The position numbers and the translations under genes are program-made. From Phaeosaccion multiseriatum (lineage: Eukaryota > Ochrophyta, other classes): 64,000 nt of DNA. Where the stretch lies: the NCBI GenBank assembly GCA_965112735.1, contig OZ218950.1:7192001-7256000 (forward strand), in the 5' to 3' direction. Positions 1-10,228 of this stretch are shown one piece after another; within the stretch, counting starts at the first letter, position 1; each line of letters opens with the position of its first letter. The notes under the pieces are model-generated. The model saw nothing but the letters and a program-made list of their open reading frames with translations, ran no database searches and was not told the DNA's origin.

Positions 1-375
1 TCCGAGCCCGACTCACGCCCCACGTCAGCTCGGAGTCCTCGCCCCCAGAGGAGGCCCAACCAGACGTACTACCCCGCGGACGCTTCACACCCCTCCTGCC
101 GTGCTGTTGCTGCTGTTGCCCATGTGCCTGGCCATGTGCCTGCCCATATGCCTGCCCATATGCCTGCCCATGCCCCTGCTCCTGCCCCCTGTTGAAGCTG
201 CTGAAGGCCTGGCAGGTGATGCCCGTGTACACGTGTGGCCCGACGGAGCAGGGCCTACACACGTCCGAGAGATAGCTTAGCACCGCAGAGGGAGCGATGA
301 CCACCAGGGGGGGGAGGGGGGGGGTGTCCACTGCCATCGGAGAGGGAATGGGGGAGGGAGGAGGGGGGGGGGAGT

Positions 376-412
<37 letters not shown>

Positions 413-3400
413 AGAAAGAGAGGGAAGAGTGAGAGGGAGGGATAGGGATGGCGTCTCCCAAATGCCCCCAAGCCGAATAGCCCCGTCCACCCGCTCGGAG
501 GCCGCCCTGCTCCCCTCGCCCGAGGGCGGCCCGGACAGACGCCAGCAGGTCCAGGTACATCATGCTTACCTTTCGTCCTCCCCCCCCGGGCTCTGCTGCG
601 CACGTCAATGAGGGCAAGCAGGCCGGTGCTGTGGTCCGCGTGTTTGTGCGATACCCACACGCAGTCCAGACGCCCTGGGAAAGGACGGGTGATGGCACAC
701 ACACACACACACACACACGCCCATGCACACGTGACGACAGCGTTCAGAGATCAGAGGTCAAGGAACTTAGGCATGCAGGCACGTAGGCACATCTGAGCTG
801 CCCGCTGTCCCCTCCCCGACCCTCCCTCCCTCCCTCCCTTCCTCCCTCCCTCCCTCCCTCCCTTCCTCCCTCCCCCCCCTCCCTCCCTCTCTCCCTCTCC
901 TCCCTCCCTCCCTCCCTCCCTCCCTCCCTTCCTCCCGCCCTCCCCCTCTACCCCCCTACCCCCTCACTCACCGATCTCCCTCTCTGCCCTCTTCCGTCCG
1001 AACTGCCTGCACATCTGTCCAAAGGTGCCCTCCCCTGCATCCAGGAGGATGCGAAACACGCCGGGCGGTCTCTGTTTCGGTCCATTCCCCTGTGACTGGG
1101 CCTCAGGGGGGCCATGTGCCCGCGAATGGGCCTCCGGGAGGGCCGGAACGTGCACGAGAATGGCGCTGGAGCCTCGATTCTTGGAGGGCTTGGCACATCC
1201 CGTCCCCAGAAACCACAGCCGAGGTCTCTCCTCCTCCTCCTCCTCCTCCTCCTCCTCCTCCTCCTCCTTCTCCCCCTCTTCCTCCTCCTCCTCCTCCTCC
1301 TCCTCCTCCTCCTCCTCCTTCTCCTCCTCCTCCTCCTCCTCCTCCTCCTCCTTCTCCTCCTCCTCCTCCCCCCCCTCCTCCTCCTCCTTCCCCTCCACCT
1401 CATCCTCCTCCTGCTGCTGTTGCTGCTGCTGCTCCTCCTGCCGCTCCTCCTTCCTCCTCAGTGAAGGCCTACATGCCATCTCCCTGTCTCCGCTCCTCGT
1501 CCCTGACCCATGCCCCGCCCGTGCCTCTGACTCTGCTGCGACTCGTTCTCCAGCCGCCCCTCTTTTGCCCTCCCTCCCTCCCCGTAACTTCTCCCGCAGC
1601 AGCGCGGCGGCACTGCGATTGCCATTCTCAACCCCGGGGGGTGGGGTTATGAGGAACGGTCTGGGGGGGGGAGGCTGTACTGCCAAAGGAGGAGGGGCAG
1701 GAGGGGGAGAAGGAGGGGCAGGAGGAGGAGGAGGAGGGGCAAGACAACGGGGAGGACACCGCCGCGCCCGCCCCTCCCCGCAGGCGTGCCTCTGAACACA
1801 TGAATGCCCCTGCTCATAAGACCGCCGCTCCAGACCGAGGGCTCGGAGGCGCCTTCTCGTGTCCTTGCGAAGAGAGCGCACGTCTCGAGGGGCCCAGCGC
1901 CGCACGACCTGCGCTGAGCACCAGCCGCGCTCCGCAGATGGCAGCAGACGGTACAGGCCCAGTGGCTCCCCCTGCACGACCCTCACAGCCCCGGAGTCAT
2001 CGGTGTCAGGACATGAGCTGCTCTCCTCATTCTCCTCGCTCTCCTCTCGCGCCTCGCTCTCCTCGTCCCCCTCGTTCTCGTTCTCATCCCCATCCTCTCG
2101 CTCTTGGTCCTCTTCTGCCTCCTCTCCCTCTTGCGCGTCCTTGCCACTCCTTCCCGTGCCACCCCCTCCTCCTCCCTTTTTCCTGTCGCCTCGCCCCCCC
2201 TCCTCCTCCTCGTCCCCCTCTTTCTCCTCCTCCTCCTCCTCCTCCTCCTCCTCCTCCTCCTCCTCCTCCTCCTCCTCCTCCTCCTCCTCCTCCTCCTCCT
2301 CCTCCTCCTCCTCCTCCTCCTCCTCCTCCTCCTCCTCCTCCTCCTCCTTCTCCTCCTCCTCCTCCTCTCCCGCCTTCCACCGCCTGAAGTCAAAGTGGAG
2401 TGGGAAGAGCGTCGGTGCAACGGCGTTGAGCTGTACAGAACGCCTGGCCGCGGTGTGGTGCATAATCTGTTGGCCCCCGCCCCGATTCACCAACACGTGT
2501 ACAGCCTGAGGTAGGCGCTGGAGCAGCTCTTTGAAGGCGGGGGACCGCACCACTTCCTCAGGGGCCAAGTGGAACACAACCACACTCTGCCCCGGGGGGG
2601 GAGCTCCAGGGGGGGAAGCTCCAGGGGGGGCAGGTCCAGGGGGGGAAGCGCTCTGCTTGGCGATGGGTCCGTCGGCTTGGAGGAGGCCGTGTCTGAGGAG
2701 CGAAGGGAGGAGGGCCACCGAGGGGCAGGGCAGCACCACCACACTCGGGCTGGGGTGTGGGGGGTGGAGAACGGGACTGAATAAGAAGAGAGGGGCATAT
2801 GGGCAGAGGGATGCCGAGCAGGCATGTAGGCAGAGGGGTTCAGAGCAGGTATATGGGCAGAGGGGTGCAGAGCAGGTATGTGGGCAGAGGGATACCGAGC
2901 AGGCATATGGGCAGAGGGGTACAGAGCAGGTATATGGGCAGAGGGGTGCAGAGCAGGTATATGGGCAGAGGGATACTGAGCAGGTGTTTGGGCTGAGGGA
3001 TGCACCGCCGCTGACAGTGGCCGCTTGATATGATGTCCACTGTCTGGCCTCTTGATATGATGTCCACTGTCTGGCCTCCGACTCGTCTCTGCCCTCGCTC
3101 TGCCCTCTCTCTCTCTGACCTGTCTGCGGCTTTGATCTTACACCAGTACAGTGCTACGGGCCCCACAGCTTGGAGCTGCTGCTGCTGCTGCTGCTGTTGC
3201 TGCTGGTGATGGTGGTGGTGTATCACCAACTGCTGCCCTTGACCCATCGCTGCGGCGTGGGCCTGGGCCTGGGCCCGTCGGACGACGCCTGCGTGAACCT
3301 CGAGGTGCTGATCGACTTCAAGAAGGAAGGAGCAGCTTTCCTCGCCTGCACAAGGAGGGAGGGATATGAGAGGGAGAGAAGGCGTGGAGGGAGGGAAAGG

Positions 3401-4459
3401 GGGGGAGAGAGAGGAAGAGAGAGAGGGGGGGGGGGGAAGCAAAGGTGTGAGAGAGAAGAGTAGCACCAACCCCAGACCTTGTCATGGCCTGTGGAGAGTG
3501 TGTGCGTGTGCGTGCAGTCCAGGATGCCTCGTCCCTCCCTCCCTTCCTTCCTTGGGTACCAATCCCACTGCCCAACAACCCCTCCCGAACGGCGGCTTCT
3601 ACTCTCATGCATGTGTATCTAGATACTGAACAAGAAAGAAAGAAAGAAAGAAGACGGAGATAGAGAGCGAGAGCGAGAGAGGGACAAAGGACACACAGAG
3701 AAAGACAGGGGGACAGATGTCCTCACTCCTCTTCGTCACCCTTCCTCGTACCTTCGTCCAGGGCGAGGTCATTGCCGATGGCGTGTGGGTACTTCTTGCC
3801 GAGGTACGAGCCCACGCTCCGTACCAGCGCTTCGGTGCCGGCGGTGCCGTACACAGCCAGGGAAGCACACCCCAGCTCAGACAGGCCCAAGAGGACCCCT
3901 GCTAGGCGGCACACGCAAAGCGAAGACGCACCGTGCAGAGCGGCGAGAGCATAATGTAGAGGGCATTACAAAAAGATGCATCTATTCGAATACATACACA
4001 CATACATACATACATACATACATACATGCATACATCCATCGTCCCTTCCTGCTTTCACGCCACCTATGCACCCGTCTAGGCTTGGATAAAAACATATACA
4101 TACCTGGCAGTCCTGCCGGCAGTCCTGCTATACATACCTGGTAGTCCTGTGTGGCTCGAAGCCTCCGCTGTGGACGTAAGGAAGACGTTGTGCAGTCCCT
4201 TAAATTTTACCCCTGCCTCCCCGCAGAGGCGCTGCAGACCCTCTGAGGCGTTGAACAGATACCTGCCCTGCACGTGCGAGTCCTCTCCTTCCCTCCTCTT
4301 ACGCACCGCCTCTGCAGAGGCCTCCTCTGCTGTCAGTCCTACCGCAGTCGCCGCTGCCGACGCTCGATACGGGGCGTCTCTGGCGATGGTGAGCAAGAGA
4401 GAGGGGGAGGAGCCCTCGGCCCCAGTGCCTACGATTTGGCAGTACGCCCGTCTTGCCAT
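1..4459 (-). CDS. ELAC2: tRNase Z, long form (ELAC2-like), 3' end outside window
   Basis: Endonuclease that removes 3' trailers from pre-tRNAs, in nucleus and/or mitochondria (family knowledge). Exon 1 (4459-4138) starts at ATG 4459 and encodes the degenerate N-terminal half, with YLFNASEGLQRL and NVFLTS resembling the family's YLFNCGEGVQR and NIFLT. Exon 2 (3898-3752) has GVLLGLSELG. Another exon lies at about 3344-3130 with His and Gln runs. A long exon (about 2740-978) holds VVVFHLAPEEVV, two very long Glu runs, then FLGTGCAKPSKNRG and ILLDAGEGTFGQ, which open the catalytic half. An exon at about 695-603 carries SHKHADHSTGL, the metal-binding HxHxDH motif. The leftmost exon (about 300-1) encodes APSAVLSYLSDVCRP and a GQAYGQAHGQ repeat. 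The C-terminal metal ligands lie beyond the left edge. The Glu-rich linker is far longer than in known ELAC2 proteins. Exon borders after exon 2 are approximate. Confidence 0.9.
806..957. repeat. TCCC-rich simple repeat in an ELAC2 intron
   Basis: Nearly continuous CCTC/TCCC tetramers. They lie next to the exon carrying the GEGTFGQ motif, just downstream of its donor on the minus strand. Confidence 0.8.
1225..1440. repeat. CTC/GAG triplet repeat inside the ELAC2 coding exon
   Basis: Interrupted CTC repeats on the plus strand, read on the minus strand as long Glu runs with a few Lys, ending in a short CAG-type (Gln) run near 1411-1432. The frame stays open, so the repeat appears to be translated. 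Confidence 0.85.
2218..2376. repeat. Uninterrupted CTC/GAG triplet tract inside the ELAC2 coding exon
   Basis: About 40-50 nearly pure CTC triplets on the plus strand, coding poly-Glu on the minus strand between the two halves of tRNase Z. A tract this pure should be length-polymorphic. It also generates spurious open frames (poly-Arg, poly-Gly, poly-Pro, poly-Ser, poly-Leu) in the other five frames. Confidence 0.9.
2797..2996. repeat. 27 bp tandem repeat (about 7-8 copies) in an ELAC2 intron
   Basis: Units of 27 bp built on ATATGGGCAGAGGGGT with small variants (CAGAGCAGG or CCGAGCAGG follows). The unit length is a multiple of three, so the array is an open frame on the plus strand, but nothing else suggests that it is coding. 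The ATATGGGCAG core recurs elsewhere in the window. Confidence 0.85.
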
Positions 4460-5207
4460 CACCTCCGTTTTATATATCCAATGAGAGCCTCACTCAACTT
4501 CTGAATCAACCACAAAGGGATGGAAAGGGGATTAATAAACAGGGGATGACCTAGCGAGCCTTGCTTCCCCCGTTGGTGGTACACAGCAGGACTCACAACG
4601 CGCCTCTGGCCGGTACTTTTAGGCAGCGGCAGATGGTCTCGACACTCTATGATGACTGCTTGTGGCGGCGCAGAAGAGTACGGAAAGGCACTTGCTGTAT
4701 CATCGGGGGGAGGGGGACTCTGCAGAGCATGGCGCCTTTTTATTTCGTCATTGTGGTGGGGCTGCAGCCAGGGGCAGCAGTGACGCTGGTGGATCAGGAG
4801 GGGACAGCCCTGGCCTCATCCCCCCCACTATATCGATGCGCCCGCCGCCGCAGCAAGCCCACTCATCAAGGGGAAGAAGGGAGCCCAGCATTGAGTTGGA
4901 GGTGAGGCTGCGGGCTCACATAGACTATCTGGAAGGGTCTTGGACAATATGTCAAACCGGGTGCCACCGTCTCCTCCTTCACGACAGCAACAAGGAGCGT
5001 GGCCTCAGCAGCCTTTCCCTCACCAGAGACAGTGACCGGGCGAGCCGGCATGGTCCGCAAGCTTCAAGGCCTTGTCAATCAGCGAGCGTCAGTCCTTCGC
5101 AGCTCTGATGGGCCGATTAGTCAGGAAGGTCGCTCGCTGTTTCACAAGGCCTTGGAGCTTGCGGAGCATCATGCCGGCAGAGTCCGGCCACACCACTCGC
5201 GACTGAA
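4460..5207. other. Intergenic region with an inverted repeat (arms about 5028-5089 and 5132-5196)
   Basis: No recognisable gene between the ELAC2 start and the PPR remnant. Near its end the sequence GGTCCGCAAGCTTCAAGGCC is followed about 80 bp later by its near-complement, GGCCTTGGAGCTTGCGGAGC. The arms are about 45-60 bp around a ~42 bp centre, giving a potential strong hairpin. A plus-strand open frame (4999-5247) runs through it but resembles no known protein. Confidence 0.6.
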
Positions 5208-5900
5208 GTGGAGGCCGAGCGCTCGACCGTCTGCAGGAGAAAGCTGAGGAGGAGCACCAACCCGCTCCAGAGTGACCACAACGCCACCAAAGGTAAGACA
5301 GGAGGCGGCTCTGGGGGGGGGCGAGTCAACGCCACGTCAGCAGAAGCACTGACGGAATCCCCCTCACGGGCGACAGCCAAGAGAGCGGCCTTGCTGAGGT
5401 GCTGCTCACTTGTCTTGCTGGAGGAGATGCGGAGAGAAGGGCTTCAACCTGATCGAATCTCTTTCAGCTCTGCGATTTCTGCTTGTGGAAAGGCAGGGAA
5501 GTACGAGAAGGCGCTTTGCCTGGCTGGAGGCGATGCGGAGAGAAGGGATTGAACCCAATGAAGTCTCTAACAGCTCTACAATTACTGCTTGTGGCAATGC
5601 AAGACGGTACGAGACGGCGCTTGCCTTGCTGGAGGAGATGCGGAAGGAAGGGGTGAAACCCAATGCTTTTGCGTACAGCTCTGCGATGATGTGTGTGCCA
5701 AGGCAGGAGAGCACGAGAAGGTGCTGAACTTGCTGAAGGAGATGCGGAGGGAAGGGCTTCAACCCAATGAAATCTCGTACAGCTGCAGGGCTTCGAAGGC
5801 AGGCGGGCAAGCTGCGCAGACATCACAGCTGGAGGATCAAATTCCTGTATCTTTCCTGTCTACGCACAATTCCACGACAGCCCAAATGTTTATTCCCTAA
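5208..5900 (+). pseudogene. PPR-repeat protein remnant with two frameshifts
   Basis: Pentatricopeptide repeats are RNA-binding helical hairpins, usually in organelle RNA-processing proteins. Four units are visible, marked by EEMRREGLQPD, EAMRREGIEPNE, EEMRKEGVKPNA and KEMRREGLQPNE, with ACGKAGKYEKAL and ACGNARRYETAL between them. The frame changes twice. Near 5514-5520 GCGCTTTGCC has one base more than the equivalent GCGCTTGCC of the next unit. Near 5685-5695 one base is missing before TGTGTGCCAAG. The two shifts cancel, and the last frame ends at 5900. No convincing start or targeting sequence precedes the repeats. A recently broken gene, or sequencing error in an intact gene, are the alternatives. 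Confidence 0.65.
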
Positions 5901-5920
5901 CCACTTCTTAAAACCCCTCT

Positions 5921-6266
5921 AAAACCCTCTCCAGAGGGTTTTATTTTTCCCGACGGCGGTATGAGCGCATTTCCTGTCACCACCACGGGAGATTCATATG
6001 AGAGATAGAGCTAAGACTCCTCTATCTCTCACTGTAAGCCCCGCCCTTGGTTGCCGCGGAGGCGTCAGAAACGAGGCGACAAAAAAATGGGTTTTGGCAG
6101 ATTTTCGACACTGCGTATCATACGCTAGTGATAGCGTTACCAATGGGGCTGACAGTCAGAGATAGAGGAGACTCTTATCTACCTCCCTCTGCCATCTCAC
6201 GTGCCATCGACGTAAAATGCGCTCCTACAGCCGTCGGGAAAAATAAAACCCTCTGGAGAGGGTTTT
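5921..6266. mobile_element. Foldback / MITE-like element with long imperfect terminal inverted repeats
   Basis: The left end (5921 on) begins AAAACCCTCTCCAGAGGGTT and the right end (to 6266) is its reverse complement. Pairing continues inward through TTATTTTTCCCGACGGC and, less perfectly, through CTCCTCTATCTCTSACTGT on both sides, so arms of more than 100 bp face a short centre. Each tip is itself a small palindrome (CCCTCTCCAGAGGG). There is no coding capacity and no clear target-site duplication. It lies between the PPR remnant and the 3' end of the first receptor gene. Confidence 0.75.
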
Positions 6267-6288
6267 GTAAATACTTGTAAAAAATAGC

Positions 6289-8171
6289 TCATGACTGAAG
6301 AGTTGTGGATGCCAAACGCAAGCACTCCCCCTCGGGCGAGTTCATGGTGGTGATAGCCTTGTTGAGATCGTCTAGCGCGTTGTGGTCATCCGTCGTCGTC
6401 GTCGTCTCCTCCCCCTCCCGGGCTGCGGCCGCTTGTTCCGCCTCCCTGGCCTCGAGGTATGCCTTGCTCTCACGGAACTTGGCGAGGAAGTTGTCTTGCA
6501 GCATGTGCCGCACCTCCAGGACGGAGGGGTGGAACACGCTGGCCCGAGCTTCCGCCTGCCAGGCCAGATCGACAGTGGAGCAACAGTGGAGCGACAGGAG
6601 GGGGTGGGGCGAGGCGGCCGAGGCCAGGCAGAGGGACGCGTGAGAAGAGAATGAGAAGGAAGGATCGAGGCGGTGGAGCAGGCATGCCTGGTGGGTAGTC
6701 CAGCCAGCAGGGGCAGCGAGGGACAGGCAAGAAGCAGCAGAAGCAGCAGAGCACGGGGAGCGCACCTGATCGGCGCTCATGAAGACGTCCCTGTCCATGA
6801 GGCGCAGCCCCTGCGTGCGCATCTTGGTGTCGATGTTCACCTCCATGTCCGAGAACTGCTCAATGTACGTGCGGCAGATGGAGGTGTAGCACTCGTACAC
6901 CTGCTCAAGCAGCGGAGCAGGAGGACCCTCCTCGCTTCCACCGGCCCCTCCTTCGCCCCCTTGCTGCGCGGCTTGCCGTGGTGCCTGTCCTTCTTCTTGT
7001 TGTCGACCCCCGCCCTCCACCCTCTGCTGCTCGCGGCGCACGAGAGCGTCGTACCCCTCCACTGCCCGAAGGAAGTCGTAACTCTCGAGGCAGAGCGCTC
7101 GGCGAATGAAGTCGTAGAACAGCCTGTCCAAGACCGGATGGGCCATGATCTCGGCCACCTCCGCACCAATCCCGTCCCCCGCGCTGTGCGATGTTCCTGT
7201 CAAAGAAGAAAGCGGCACCACATGTCGTCCCGCTTTGCTGTTCGGAGCTCGGAAGCTTGGCTCTGTTTTGACTCTCAAGTAGTCCCTCCTGGCTATGGGA
7301 TCGCGCACCCAGCGGAGGTCTCCCCACCAATACAGCGAAGCAAGTGAAGTAACAAAGCCGGTCGAAGCGAGCACGAGGTTCAGCGCTGTCGACACCTTCC
7401 ATGCGTTCGTAGTCTCCTGCACCACGAGGACGAAGAAGTGGATGACGGCCGTGACTACGAAGCCCATCGCCGTGCAGGTGATCTCCTCTCCGACGCGCAG
7501 GAGGTCGTTGGCCTGGACAATCCGTCTGCTCCAACACCCTGCGAAGCCAGTCAGTATGGCGATGGGACCGATCTGCAGTTGCCAAGGCTGCATCACGTAG
7601 CAGTAGTATTCGCTCCCGGACTGGAAGGGTCTGAACCACGCCACCAACGAAGCCATCACCATACTCTGTACGAAGCTGCCCGCTACCTGCTTCCACGCCC
7701 AGAAAGGCGCCAGAATGAAGGCATACTTTCTACGGGTGTCCTGTTCTGCCATCGCTATCATCATCTTCAGAGGTCGCATTAAAGCGGGGATGCCTGGACT
7801 CGTCGAGAGGTGGCAGGACGAGCAAGAAGGAGTCAGCTCGGCCGTGTGTGAGGAGACGTGGACACAAAGTAAACCAGGCACAACCACAAATATCCCTTAA
7901 CGAGTCACTTACCACCCAACGCGATCCACAAAAAGGATAAGAATATGATGAAGTCACAAGAGAAGGGGACCCCCTCCAACCTGCAGATACATTGGGTACT
8001 GACGACGTACACAAAAGCCGATTGTCCCGCGACGGAGAATAGGAGAAGGCCAGGGTAGCGAGCCCTGATGATGGGGCAGTTCCTTCTCTGCCAAAGCTGC
8101 CGACTCTTCCGAAAGACGGCGCTCAAGTGGGCCGCATTTAGCACCAGGAGCGCGACGCTCGCGGCGTGCAT
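6289..8171 (-). CDS. 7TM receptor-RGS fusion protein, copy 1
   Basis: Predicted plasma-membrane protein joining seven membrane segments to a C-terminal RGS (G-alpha GTPase-activating) domain, an architecture known in plants, fungi and stramenopiles. Three exons: 8171-7913, 7793-6766, 6555-6289, giving 517 codons. Exon 1, from ATG 8171, covers three hydrophobic segments (SVALLVLNAAHL, YPGLLLFSVAGQSAF, CDFIIFLSFLWIAL). Exon 2 covers four more (SFVQSMVMASLVAWF, LQIGPIAILTGF, AMGFVVTAVIHFFVLVV, LVLASTGFVTSLASLYWWG) and then the RGS start (HPVLDRLFYDFIRRALCLES). A Gly/Gln-rich insert splits the RGS domain before YIEQFSDMEVNIDTKMR. Exon 3 finishes it with VFHPSVLEVRHMLQDNFLAKF. The second intron is 210 bp and open in frame. 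A near-identical paralogue lies 4.5 kb away. Ligand unknown; it may act on a heterotrimeric G protein. Confidence 0.85.
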
Positions 8172-8700
8172 CCTTTGGTCCGGTCTCTTCCTTGGGCCGC
8201 TGACTATCGGCCGCTACAGTAGAATGCATCTAGGGAAGGGTAAAAAAACAAAACTGCCGCCGGATGAGGCGTTTCGTAACTGCCTTCCCAAAAGACGGGC
8301 ATTGTACACAAAACGGCATTCATCAACCCCTTCTTTTTTGTTGTTGTTGTTGTTCCTCCACTCTTTTTCTCTGCAGAGCCGTACACTGCCATCCACTCTC
8401 GCAGGCGGAGAGCGCTTCGTGGGGAGCACAGGAGCGACCAACACCAGACTCATGACACCTGACACCCACCCAATACCTCGCACCCAACCGGACGGAGGGA
8501 GTCAAGAGCCCCCCGTCGTGGGCAGAACGCGACTGCATGCAGGCCGTCCCGTGCCTTCCTCCCGCATATCGAGAGAGCCTCTCTGGCCTTGGGTGGGACT
8601 TCTGCGCCAAGACCGCTGCTTACCCGCTCTGCTCCTCCAACCAATCCTGCTTGAAGCAGTAACCACGATACGGCGCCCCCCTCGCTCCCCGCATATATAT
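6289..8700. repeat. Left copy of a ~2.4 kb tandem (direct) duplication
   Basis: Carries receptor copy 1 and about 500 bp upstream of its start codon. Similarity to 10765-13150 begins at GAAGAGTTGTGGATGCCAAA and fades just after TGCTTGAAGCAGTA. The whole transcription unit plus promoter was therefore duplicated. Confidence 0.85.
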
Positions 8701-8824
8701 CGCCTCCCTCGAGTTAACTTCCATCCTCCGATCTCCAAGTTGTCATCACATGTGAGAGGTGTCCATCTCCTTCCTTCCTTCCCTCCTTCTTGGGAGGGCC
8801 AAGGCCACGCACATCAGCAGCCGC

Positions 8825-9087
8825 CAGGGGGAGCTCCACTGCCACGAAGATCGCCTCGTCCAGCAGTGAGTCCGACAGCAGCGACGAAGACGACAGTGAT
8901 GCTGCGGCGGTGCCGCTCAAGGAGTGGAGGACGCATCGCTCTCACTCGTGTTGGCCTTTCCCTTTAAGTGGCCCTGCTTTTCCCTTGAGCGGCACCGCCG
9001 CAGCATCACTGTCGTCGTCGTCGCTGCTGTCGGACTCACTGCTTTTGACGAGGCGATCTCCTCTGCCGTGGCAGCGGTGCTCCTTCG
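8825..9087. repeat. Inverted repeat with ~75-100 bp arms around a ~50 bp centre
   Basis: The left arm (about 8845-8922) contains GTGAGTCCGACAGCAGCGAC and GGCGGTGCCGCTCAAG. The right arm (about 8975-9057) is the near-perfect reverse complement. Weaker pairing extends outward to about 8825 and 9087 (CTGCCACG). One strand of the left arm reads as SSSESDSSDEDDSD, but no gene can be assembled from it. It lies upstream of receptor copy 1, between that gene and the transporter fragment. Confidence 0.75.
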
Positions 9088-9109
9088 ACTCACAGCGGAA
9101 AGGCTCCAT

Positions 9110-9143
9110 CTACTGTACTATACTGTACTGTACTGTACTGTAG
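9110..9143. repeat. TACTG pentamer repeat
   Basis: Short ACTGT/TACTG tandem array just beyond the inverted repeat. A related GTACAGTACAGTATCC lies near 13579. Confidence 0.6.
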
Positions 9144-9271
9144 TACCTTGCTGTTGTATCACCAACTGCTGCAGCTGCTGCTACCCTCCGGCCTGCAAAG
9201 CAGCCTCGTCGGCAGCGCGCTGTCTCCCCTTGGGTTTATTGGGTGTCAACTTGGTGCCCCAAGCACGCTCA

Positions 9272-10228
9272 TCACAGCCTCGACTGATCCACCTCCACCT
9301 CCAAAGGTGCGCCTCCCGTCACCCCACCCCGCTCCACTCCAGAGGGCCCAGAGGGCGGAGTGCGGCCCGAGATGGAGTCCTCCAGGCCGGAGATCTCCTC
9401 GAGGCTCTTTCCCTTGGTCTCGGGCAGCATGGTATAGTAGAATACAACCGTCGCCAGAGAGCACAGAGTGAACACGTAAAACGCCCCGCCCCCGCCGATG
9501 CCCTTTGGAGGGTTGTAGGTGCGACAGATAGAGAGGGGGGGGGAGGAGATGATTTGTTTTGACAGAGAAGGGCTGAGCAAGAGCAGCCCTAGGCAGCCAC
9601 AAGCAGCCACACCACTCGCTCACTCACTCATTCATTCATGCCCTCACTCACTCACGCACTCGCGCACTTACCCGCTGCATGAGGGGGAAGATGAGAGCGA
9701 TGCTCCCGCTCATAAGACGGTTGGCGAACACTGTGGCCGCCACCCCCTTGCCTCGGTGGTGCAGAGGGAAGATCTCACTGCAAGTGGCATTACAGAGGGA
9801 GAGAGGAGCGAAGACAAGAAGGAGAGAGAGAGAGAGAGAGAGAGAGGGGGCGAGACTGAGAGGCAAGAGATACGCATTCGAAGAGACACACACACCAACG
9901 CATCTTCCCTCCTGGGTGCACGCACTCACTCACTCACCCACTCACTCACGCCTTCCCTCACTTACCTTCTCACCCACTCCCTCCCTCCCTCACTCACTCC
10001 CTCACTCCCTCCCTCCCGCACCCATTGACTCACTCCCCCACTCACTCCCCCACTCCCTCCCTCACTCACTCACTCACTCCCGCACGCATCCACCCGCTCG
10101 CTCACTCCCTCACTCACTCACCCCCTCACTTACTCACCTGGCCACAACGAAGGTGAGAGGTCCCACACCGAGGGAGAACACGAACATAAAGGTACACAGG
10201 GCAGCAAGCGCGACCCAGGGGGATGCAT
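9272..10228 (-). pseudogene. 3' fragment of an MFS sugar transporter gene
   Basis: Three exons can be spliced in frame: 10228-10138, 9777-9672, 9502-9272, giving about 141 residues. They encode the last membrane segments of a major facilitator sugar porter: ALCTFMFVFSLGVGPLTF, the family signature SEIFPLHHRGKGVA, a segment ending SIALIFPLMQR, then FYVFTLCSLATVVFY and PETKGKSLEEI, the hallmark motif after TM12. A full transporter has about 500 residues and 12 segments. No N-terminal exons are found before the right copy of the receptor duplication begins at about 10765, so the gene appears truncated at its 5' end. Still-functional splice sites suggest recent truncation. Upstream exons too diverged to see are possible but unlikely in the available 500 bp. 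Confidence 0.7.
9823..10140. repeat. GA tract and CACTCACTCC-rich arrays in transporter-fragment intron
   Basis: A short GA dinucleotide tract at about 9823-9846 is followed by imperfect CACTCACTCC/CTCACTCCC arrays at about 9920-10135. Both lie in the intron between the first two recognised exons. Confidence 0.75.

Noticed and set aside
948-2514. Poly-Arg, poly-Gly, poly-Pro, poly-Ser and poly-Leu open frames
   Set aside because: Out-of-frame readings of the CTC/GAG tracts in the ELAC2 exon. Only the minus frame carrying GTGCAKPS and GEGTFGQ is coding.
2531-3028. Plus-strand 165-codon frame with repeated GQRGAEQVY
   Set aside because: Created by the 27 bp intronic tandem repeat, whose length is a multiple of three; no support outside the repeat.
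7862-7887. Extending receptor exon 2 upstream to the first in-frame codon near 7887
   Set aside because: Exon 1 (8171-7913) and the acceptor at 7794 join in phase to give IALG-GIPALMRPL, preserved in both paralogues; the upstream frame is intron.
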